Part shown: positions 6,808-11,618 of the stretch, piece after piece | How the letters are laid out: every line of letters begins with the position of its first letter | How positions within the stretch are numbered: the first letter of the stretch is position 1 | Origin: an uncultured Lachnospiraceae bacterium | Lineage (GTDB): Bacteria; Bacillota_A; Clostridia; Lachnospirales; Lachnospiraceae | Direction: 5' to 3' | DNA: 11,618 bases | NCBI GenBank assembly: GCA_910585655.1 | Contig: CAJUFW010000108.1 | Coordinates: 1-11,618 of the forward strand | The notes under the pieces: model-generated | Seen by the model: the letters and a program-made list of their open reading frames with translations, nothing else | What the model was told of the DNA's origin: nothing | Databases searched by the model: none | Position numbers and translations under genes: made by a program

Positions 6808-7161
6808 TTATATCAAATGCAGACCATACCCACCTAGTTCCAGACCAAACGCGCCTCCGTCGCTTCCATTTGAAAAGCTCCCGCTGCTCCGATAGCTGCT
6901 CCGGTAACTCCCGCGAAGCAAGCTTCCGAATCGATAGCTTCCACTGCCCCAGTAGCTTCCGCTCCCCCTGTAATGCCTGTCATAATAAAGCCCTCTGCTG
7001 TCTTCCCCCCGAAATCCTGCCGGCTTTCGGGGTCTTTTGACAATTTTATCTTTGGTAGAAGCTTTTGCACAAATTCGTTTTAAATAAGCGTCTTCTTTCT
7101 GGTCTGCCTTTCTCCGTCTGGCTGCTTCCTGTCTCATACGGACAATCCTTTTATGTCTCAT
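6808..7161 (-). CDS. Small basic protein with Gly/Ser/Tyr/Arg-rich low-complexity tail
   Basis: A 117-residue protein of unrecognised family. Residues 1-50 are strongly basic (Arg/Lys/Ala/Gln rich, probably helical). Residues 51-117 are low complexity, built from degenerate SGSYW, GSYRF and GSYRSS units and then Gly-rich sequence ending GGYGLHLI. The frame is open upstream to a TTG at 7239, but that codon is the -35 box of a near-perfect promoter, so it cannot be the start. ATG 7161 follows AAGGGAGGG at six nt. The gene is first in a likely unit with the DUF6734-like protein and possibly sigK. The composition resembles spore-coat or other structural proteins, and also intrinsically disordered RNA-binding tails; neither is demonstrated. 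The C-terminal DNA is itself degenerately repetitive, with GGAAGCTA-like units recurring through about 6880-6970. Confidence 0.65.
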   Translation of the reverse strand: MRHKRIVRMRQEAARRRKADQKEDAYLKRICAKASTKDKIVKRPRKPAGFRGEDSRGLYYDRHYRGSGSYWGSGSYRFGSLLRGSYRSSYRSSGSFSNGSDGGAFGLELGGYGLHLI

Positions 7162-7167
7162 GCGCTT

Positions 7168-7176
7168 CCCTCCCTT
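7168..7176 (-). promoter_or_regulatory. Ribosome binding site deciding the start at 7161
   Basis: AAGGGAGGG on the minus strand at 7176-7168 lies six nt before ATG 7161. It supports the 117-residue form and rejects the 143-residue reading from TTG 7239. Confidence 0.7.
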
Positions 7177-7210
7177 ATCCGACCAATATCCGATCTGGTA
7201 CTTTGTGTTT

Positions 7211-7239
7211 ATTATAGCCGGAAAGCGAACTATTTTCAA
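7211..7239 (-). promoter_or_regulatory. Near-consensus sigma-A promoter
   Basis: TTGAAA (7239-7234), a 17-nt spacer and a perfect TATAAT (7216-7211) on the minus strand. It is the best vegetative promoter in the window. The -35 box abuts the TGA stop of the yjbR-like gene (7242-7240). Predicted start near 7204 gives a leader of about 43 nt. It should drive the low-complexity gene and the DUF6734-like gene, and could read into sigK. Confidence 0.75.
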
Positions 7240-7614
7240 TCATTTTCTACATTTTGTTTCTGTCAGTTGATAGCTGAATCGAATCAAACTTTTGATTTCC
7301 TCCTCTGGTACTGTATCATCCAACAAAATTGAAATCCAGTTTTCTTTGTTCATATGATACGCTGGTAAAAATCCCTTTTTCTCCCGTAGCGCACCGATTA
7401 AATTCGGATCACCTTTGACATTCAGCACATCTACATCATCTGGAATTCCTTCCTCTGTTGCTAAGCCTAATGTTTTCCGACTAACTTTTAACACGATTCC
7501 AAACCATTTACAATTATCTTTATGCCGCCATACAGCATTTCTATCGTTCCAAGGATAATCCGGCTCTGTTCCATATGTCTTCTTTATCCATTGAAAGACG
7601 TCTTTTCGATTCAT
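7240..7614 (-). CDS. MmcQ/YjbR family protein
   Basis: A complete 124-residue MmcQ/YjbR protein, a small cytoplasmic family with a cyanovirin-like or double-wing fold often labelled DNA-binding. Recognisable features are the opening helix MNRKDVFQWIKKTYG, the motif PWNDRNAVWRH (about 21-31), the KWFGIVLKV strand (37-44), VLNVKGDP (63-70), FLPAYHMNKENWISI (82-96) and the closing helix ending SYQLT. The ATG overlaps the nfi stop by 4 bp (7614-7611), which indicates translational coupling in the rtcB-nfi-yjbR run. Biochemical function of the family is unsettled. Context with a DNA/RNA endonuclease and an RNA ligase is compatible with a nucleic-acid role. Confidence 0.88.
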   Translation of the reverse strand: MNRKDVFQWIKKTYGTEPDYPWNDRNAVWRHKDNCKWFGIVLKVSRKTLGLATEEGIPDDVDVLNVKGDPNLIGALREKKGFLPAYHMNKENWISILLDDTVPEEEIKSLIRFSYQLTETKCRK

Positions 7615-8306
7615 TTTCTTTTTTCGCTCCTTATCTCATGCGTCATCAAATCTGCCAGCCTGGTCGGCAGCGGAATATGGCTTTCTTTTGTCACCATATG
7701 TCTGACTATTTCCATTGCTTCTTCTAACCGGATTTTATTTCCTACCGAAAGAAAAATCGGTTTTACATTTTTTTGCGTGCGTACCGCTCTGCCATACACA
7801 ACTCCCTTCACCATGATATTCTCATAGGCAAAGACCTCGTTTTCCGGCATGGTAAAATCCACGTTCTCCACTTTGTAATAGGTTTTTGCTATTCCTATGC
7901 TTGGTTTTTTTAGCAAAATTCCTGCATGTGTGGCAATTCCCATATTTCTTGGATGCAGATACCCGTTGCCGTCAAAAACATACAAATCCGGCTCTTCCTC
8001 TAACAACTCCTTTGCCTGAAAAAAGAGCGGCAGCTCTCGAAAAGCCAGACAGCCAGGAATATAAGGAACCGATACCTCATCCACATAATACCGTCGCTCC
8101 ACGACCTCTCTGGTTTTATAATCCAGTACTACGATACAGCAGACGGCATATTCCTTCCCATCCTCCGTATTCCAATAAGCCAAATCCACTCCGGCTATCC
8201 GCTGGATTTCTTCTATTTTTATCGTATGAATGGTATCGATTTGCTCCTTCAAACACAACTGCTGTCGGATATAATATTCTCTGGTTTGTTCTATCTGTTC
8301 TTTCAT
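7611..8306 (-). CDS. nfi: Endonuclease V (deoxyinosine 3' endonuclease)
   Basis: A 231-residue endonuclease V, which cuts the second phosphodiester bond 3' of inosine in DNA, and in some homologues inosine-containing RNA, starting repair of deaminated adenine. Diagnostic motifs are all present: GVDLAYW with catalytic D41, PYIPG (81-85) with FRE (89-91) forming the wedge, FDGNGYLHPRNMGIATHAG (111-129) carrying D112 and H127, SIGIAK with K141, and PTRLADL near the C-terminus. Length matches bacterial Nfi. The ATG at 8306 is preceded by GGAGGGGG. It begins 30 bp after the rtcB stop and overlaps yjbR by 4 bp, so it is almost certainly co-transcribed with both. No catalytic residue appears to be missing. 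Confidence 0.95.
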   Translation of the reverse strand: MKEQIEQTREYYIRQQLCLKEQIDTIHTIKIEEIQRIAGVDLAYWNTEDGKEYAVCCIVVLDYKTREVVERRYYVDEVSVPYIPGCLAFRELPLFFQAKELLEEEPDLYVFDGNGYLHPRNMGIATHAGILLKKPSIGIAKTYYKVENVDFTMPENEVFAYENIMVKGVVYGRAVRTQKNVKPIFLSVGNKIRLEEAMEIVRHMVTKESHIPLPTRLADLMTHEIRSEKRK

Positions 8307-8336
8307 ATCCCCCTCCAGCTTATTTTGTCAAATCCT

Positions 8337-9836
8337 TTACATCTTTACTGTAAAAATCGGTTCCAGTCTGGCTACCGGAGCTGCCATTTGGTGCGCGGTA
8401 TGTACCGCGATCACCTGATCGATATCCTTATACGCATACGGCGCCTCCGCCCGAATCGTTTCTTCCCATTTCTGTAAAATATCCGCTCTGCCCTTTACAT
8501 CCTGACGATCCGGGTCAAGTGGCGTAATAATATGAAACCGCTCCATAAACCGACGAAATTCCTCTTCGTTTCCCTTGATTGCCTCTCCACGGGACTTTTT
8601 CCGCCCGGCGCCATGACTGGCGCTCCACAACGCTTCCGGATTCCCCAGTCCGCGGAGCAAATAGCTGGAACTCCCCATTGAGCCAGGAATCATCACCGGT
8701 TCGCCATAATAGGCAAACTCCGTACCAACCATTTCCTCACAGCCGCCCGCACGACAAGCGCCCTTCCGATGAAGATAATAAGTCTCTCCTGCAATCTCCT
8801 TTTTGCAAATGTAATTATGCGGAGCGTCGTAGAGTAATTCCATCTCACATTCTCCCACTATTTCGGTAAAAGCTGCCTCTATCATAAAACCAAGAAACAG
8901 ACGGTTGGCAAAGCCGAAATTAACGGCATTGGCGGTGGCTGACCAAAACCGGTTCCATATATCCGCTCTTCCTCCCTCCTCTGGTAAAGGATAGAGTTTA
9001 TGTTCCGGGTGGGACAGTCCTGCCGGATAACTCTCCTGGCAAAGCTTTCGGTTCAGCAAACCGCTGTGATGACCAATCGTTAAAGAACCTGCATGAAGCA
9101 TCACCACTACCGCACCTTTTTTCACCTTCCAGGCATTTGCCGTCTGACCGTCATAAAGCTCGGCTACCCGCTGTACCTCCAGAAAATGGTTGCCGCCGCC
9201 GATTGTCCCAATCTGATCGTCATAAGTCAGTTGCTCATAATCGCCGATAAAATCCTCCAACCCTTCCGTAGCCTCTGCCCTCAAACTTCCACAAAACCTG
9301 GTACGACCCAGCCATTTTTCCTGTACCTCCGGCTGGTAATACCGCCACAGTCCGCTCTCTCTACCATCCCGATACGTCTCTAAAAGTCCCATTAAGCCAT
9401 TCCGAAACAACGCCTGCCGCTGCCTGCCGGTCATTGGGATCTGCCTGCCGCCTTCAAAGAACAGATGACGGATTTTTTTCATTAAGGCTGGAAGCTTTTC
9501 TACAATCTGCTCCTCCTGCAAATCCGTTGTATAAAACCGCATTCCGCAGTTAATATCATTCCCCATAGCCTGAGGAACGACAAAGCCCTTTGTCATCATC
9601 ACTGTTCCGATTGGGATTCCGGCTCCTTTATGAAAATCCGGTGTCACGATTATATCTTCTATCCGCGGTTGTTCTCCCTGAAAAATTCCTGGTACGGCAG
9701 CCAGCTTTTTTAAAGTTTCCTCCAGCTCGGTCATCTGATAAAGCTCTGTTACGGCAGCCTTTTCCGGCAGAGAATCCTCCGGCAGATAACAGGAAACCGT
9801 TTGGGTTCGGTCTTTCCATGCGATGTTATGTATCAT
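8337..9836 (-). CDS. rtcB: RtcB-family RNA ligase, divergent form
   Basis: A 499-residue RtcB-type RNA ligase, which joins 2',3'-cyclic phosphate or 3'-phosphate ends to 5'-OH ends using GTP and Mn. Catalytic positions are kept: D94 and C97 in GNDINCGM, N216/H217 in GGGNHFLE, H248 in LHAGS, H340 in DAPHNY, HRKGACRA (356-363), IPGSMGSSSY (383-392) and the guanylated histidine H408 in SASHGAGR. Several motifs differ from canonical RtcB as I remember it: GNDINCG for GVDIGCG, HAGSLTIGHH for HSGSRGxGHQ, and a C-terminus VHTAHQMAAPVARLEPI instead of VVHxAGxxxKVARLxP. It is also longer than E. coli RtcB (about 408 residues). The ATG at 9836 follows AAAGGAAT. It heads the rtcB-nfi-yjbR run and starts 28 bp after the serine hydrolase stop. 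No archease gene is seen here. Confidence 0.93.
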   Translation of the reverse strand: MIHNIAWKDRTQTVSCYLPEDSLPEKAAVTELYQMTELEETLKKLAAVPGIFQGEQPRIEDIIVTPDFHKGAGIPIGTVMMTKGFVVPQAMGNDINCGMRFYTTDLQEEQIVEKLPALMKKIRHLFFEGGRQIPMTGRQRQALFRNGLMGLLETYRDGRESGLWRYYQPEVQEKWLGRTRFCGSLRAEATEGLEDFIGDYEQLTYDDQIGTIGGGNHFLEVQRVAELYDGQTANAWKVKKGAVVVMLHAGSLTIGHHSGLLNRKLCQESYPAGLSHPEHKLYPLPEEGGRADIWNRFWSATANAVNFGFANRLFLGFMIEAAFTEIVGECEMELLYDAPHNYICKKEIAGETYYLHRKGACRAGGCEEMVGTEFAYYGEPVMIPGSMGSSSYLLRGLGNPEALWSASHGAGRKKSRGEAIKGNEEEFRRFMERFHIITPLDPDRQDVKGRADILQKWEETIRAEAPYAYKDIDQVIAVHTAHQMAAPVARLEPIFTVKM

Positions 9837-9864
9837 ATAGATTCCTTTCTAAGCACAATGTCTC

Positions 9865-10872
9865 CTAATAAAAAACTTCTCTTATTTTTCTCATTTCCCC
9901 CCAGACATTATCCCCATAATTGCTTACCAGAACTGAAATCATACCATTATTTGGGTTATACTCGGAGAGAAAGCTCACTCCCGGATCGCAGCCTTGTATA
10001 TATGCCAGATCTTTACCGGTTGGGGAATCAATTATCCACACGCCGTAACCATAATATCCCTCTTCTGCGTCGCCCCCATCTCCGCTCTGCTTACAAAGCA
10101 TTTCTGACACAAGCTCTTTTGAAATCAGCTCTCCTTCCACCAACTTCGTCCAAAAGCGAACGATGTCTTTTACCGTAATAAATGCTCCACCCGCGCCGGT
10201 TCCTTTTGCATCGACCGAAAATATGTTGGTACGATAGTCCTTCGTATCAGGACAGTAAATATAGTGATTGGCGCATCCAGACGGCAGCTTATCCAATTCA
10301 TAATAACCGGTTGCCTCCATTCCACAGGGTTCAAAAATATGTTCTTTTAAGTACTGGTCAAAATACATTCCCGTCACTTTTTCTAGGATCATCGCCAGCA
10401 GCACATACCCGGAATTGTTATACTGAAATTTTTCACCTTTGGGATACATCATCGGTTTATGAAGAAAAAGCGGAAGCAGATCCTGGTTGTGTCTGATTTT
10501 ATAATTCGGATAATCCGTCCACAATTCCTCATACTCTTCCATAACGCTTTCATCAAAATAATCCGGAACACCCGACGTATGAGTTAAGAGCTGTCTGATA
10601 GTTACTTCCTTATCTATCTTTTGTAAAGGTATCTCAAGCAACGCGCCTATCGTATCCTCAAAAGCGATTCTTCCCTGCTCGATCAACTGTAAAATACCAA
10701 CTGCAACAAATACCTTTCCTGCGGATGCGCTGGCATATCTGGTTTCTATCGTATTCGCGGTTTTGTTTGGCATATCTGCATATCCATGTTCTCTTTCGTA
10801 TAAAACTCTCCCATCTTGTACGATATAGATCGTTCCTCTGAAATTTGTATCTATTTTATCCTCTATCTTCAT
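9865..10872 (-). CDS. Class C beta-lactamase-related serine hydrolase
   Basis: A 335-residue serine hydrolase of the beta-lactamase/penicillin-binding-protein-like family (class C/esterase/DD-peptidase-like). The catalytic SxxK is SAGK at 50-53, the YxN motif is YNN at 151-153 within KFQYNNSGYVLLA, and LLTHTSGVPDY (95-105) is a typical family block. The third motif is probably in IQGCDPGVS near the C-terminus. There is no signal peptide or lipobox, so it appears cytoplasmic, which argues against a resistance role. The ATG at 10872 follows GAGGGAG at seven nt. It starts 37 bp after the end of the methyltransferase remnant and is followed closely by rtcB, so it may lie in the same transcript. 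Substrate cannot be predicted from sequence. Confidence 0.9.
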   Translation of the reverse strand: MKIEDKIDTNFRGTIYIVQDGRVLYEREHGYADMPNKTANTIETRYASASAGKVFVAVGILQLIEQGRIAFEDTIGALLEIPLQKIDKEVTIRQLLTHTSGVPDYFDESVMEEYEELWTDYPNYKIRHNQDLLPLFLHKPMMYPKGEKFQYNNSGYVLLAMILEKVTGMYFDQYLKEHIFEPCGMEATGYYELDKLPSGCANHYIYCPDTKDYRTNIFSVDAKGTGAGGAFITVKDIVRFWTKLVEGELISKELVSEMLCKQSGDGGDAEEGYYGYGVWIIDSPTGKDLAYIQGCDPGVSFLSEYNPNNGMISVLVSNYGDNVWGEMRKIREVFY

Positions 10873-10909
10873 TTCACCGCTCCCTCTTCCCTTATGATAG
10901 GATGTTTCC

Positions 10910-11370
10910 CTAATGCTTTACGGCTTTCTTGCAAGCTGCAAGTTTAGCTCTATGAATGGCTTGTTCTTCGCTATATTCCGTTTCCTTTTTTATATCCTTG
11001 CCATAGTAAGCATAATAATATTTGGAATATAGCTTATCTATTTCCGTTGAAAGGATAGGATTGCCCTTATCCCGATATGGATGATTGGCAAATCTTGCAA
11101 AAGCTCCTCCAGGTTTCAACATAGCATAAACTTTTGTATACCCAATCTCTTCTGGAAACGAGACATTTTCAAACTTCTCCGTGATAACCGAAAAATTTTT
11201 ATATTCTCTAAACTTTTTTTTACACAATTTTGAGAAGTTCTCTCCATATTCCACCGCTGTTAAGCTGCATCCTGTCTTTAGTAAAGATCATCCGTATATC
11301 CGGGGCGAAGTTTTTCATATGTAGATGCAACTGTGTCAAACGCCCATTCCAGCCCTTTTATTACTGGCAT
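10910..11370 (-). pseudogene. Decayed class I SAM-dependent methyltransferase
   Basis: Two pieces of one methyltransferase gene are in different frames. The first runs from ATG 11370 (after a GGAGGAAAGGGGGAAAG purine-rich ribosome site) for 30 codons, beginning MPVIKGLEWAFDTVASTYEK and ending GYTDDLY before TAA at 11280-11278. The second resumes in another frame from about 11290 with LKTGCSLTAVEYGENF and continues as the 114-residue frame to TAG 10912-10910, including PEEIGYTKVYAMLKPGG and FARFANHPYRDKGNP. Between DDLY and LKTG the SAM-binding glycine-rich motif I (about 25-30 residues) is gone, with a frameshift. A second, in-frame gap follows KFENVSF, where family members have about 17 residues containing an FHW-like block. 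The C-terminus is also short: about 145 codons remain from a family of about 250. A functional enzyme is very unlikely. Confidence 0.75.
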
Positions 11371-11434
11371 AACTTTCCCCCTTTCCTCCATCCAAGCCCT
11401 GTACATTTCATGCCCTTGCTATCTTCAAAATGTC

Positions 11435-11476
11435 GCACTTAGGTATGATACGGCTCTCCATATCAACCTTAAGTGC
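11435..11476. repeat. Imperfect inverted repeat upstream of the methyltransferase remnant
   Basis: Arms GCACTTAGGTATGATA (11435-11450) and TATCAACCTTAAGTGC (11461-11476) are complementary apart from two single-base bulges, around a 10-nt loop. It lies about 65 bp upstream of the methyltransferase start. It has no good T run on the minus-strand exit side, so it is either an operator-like dyad or a poor terminator. Confidence 0.5.
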
Positions 11477-11487
11477 AAAAATCTCGT

Positions 11488-11533
11488 AATATTATTTCAG
11501 ACAGAACACAAAAAATGCTCTGTCTAAAATATT
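11488..11533. repeat. Inverted repeat just after the right-edge CDS, possible terminator
   Basis: On the minus strand AGACAGAGCA (11525-11516) pairs with TGTTCTGTCT (11508-11499) with one G-U wobble and a 7-nt T-rich loop. Outer AATATT arms (11533-11528 and 11493-11488) add six more pairs across a small asymmetric internal loop. It begins at the stop codon of the partial CDS. A terminator is the natural reading, although the exit side lacks a clean U run. Confidence 0.45.
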
Positions 11534-11616
11534 TAACATATTTCTTTTAAGTAAGTTTCTGCAGTTTCTTCTGTCAGACCAAACTTTTCACAGATTTGTT
11601 TCAGAATAACGTCACT
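11533..11616 (-). CDS. C-terminal end of an unidentified protein, cut by the window edge
   Basis: The last 27 codons of an open frame entering from the right edge end at TAA 11535-11533. The visible residues include KQICEKFGLTEETAETYLKEI, an amphipathic, charged helix-like tail. It reads as coding (no stop, sensible codons) and is followed at once by a stable dyad. Tails of this style occur in Rpn/PD-(D/E)XK-type proteins, but 27 residues are too few to assign a family. Confidence 0.45.
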   Translation of the reverse strand, partial: SDVILKQICEKFGLTEETAETYLKEIC

Positions 11617-11618
11617 TG

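Noticed and set aside
6834..7070. An alternative 78-codon Ala/Gly-rich frame inside the low-complexity gene
   Set aside because: It is a frame shift of repetitive GC-rich DNA, without the strong ribosome site that supports ATG 7161.
7886..8353. A 155-codon plus-strand frame with a hydrophobic start opposite nfi
   Set aside because: The apparent signal-like start is antisense to conserved endonuclease V residues, and there is no ribosome site.
9865..10872. Serine hydrolase as an antibiotic-resistance beta-lactamase
   Set aside because: It has no signal peptide, and family members with SxxK/YxN are very often esterases or peptidases. Resistance cannot be claimed.

Overview
The window looks like chromosome of a low-to-mid GC, spore-forming Firmicute, most likely a Lachnospiraceae or related gut Clostridia. 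This rests on strong AGGAGG-type ribosome sites, TTGAAA/TATAAT promoters, a SigK-type sporulation sigma factor, and an NfnA-type ferredoxin:NADP oxidoreductase subunit. Every gene I can support lies on the minus strand, so transcription runs from high to low coordinates. I see no plus-strand gene, tRNA, rRNA, CRISPR array, insertion sequence or prophage.

Layout in transcription order. (1) 11618-10910: the tail of an unidentified CDS, two inverted repeats, and a class I SAM-dependent methyltransferase pseudogene that has lost its SAM-binding core and its C-terminus. (2) 10872-7240: a cytoplasmic-looking class C beta-lactamase/esterase-like serine hydrolase, then a tight run of rtcB (RNA ligase), nfi (endonuclease V) and an MmcQ/YjbR protein, with gaps of 28 and 30 bp and a final 4-bp overlap. 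This run reads as a nucleic-acid repair operon. (3) 7239-5150: a near-consensus promoter overlapping the yjbR stop codon, a short Arg/Lys then Gly/Ser/Tyr/Arg-rich protein, a glycosyltransferase-like protein (DUF6734-like), and sigK, closed by a 14-bp hairpin. (4) 4981-1340: a strong extended -10 promoter, a roughly 158-nt leader with several potential and partly exclusive helices, phosphoglucomutase, a beta-CASP metallo-beta-lactamase-fold nuclease, and a terminator. (5) 1407-1: a hairpin-rich spacer, a CYTH-domain protein, then a promoter overlapping the CYTH stop codon that drives an nfnA-like gene cut by the window edge.

Most genes are well-known families. The points that deserve a second look are the phosphoglucomutase leader RNA (no family recognised), the pairing of a divergent RtcB with endonuclease V, the low-complexity protein ahead of sigK, the corrected sigK start (which implies no pro-sequence) with a possible sporulation promoter, and the decayed methyltransferase. 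None of these is proven to be a new system from sequence alone.
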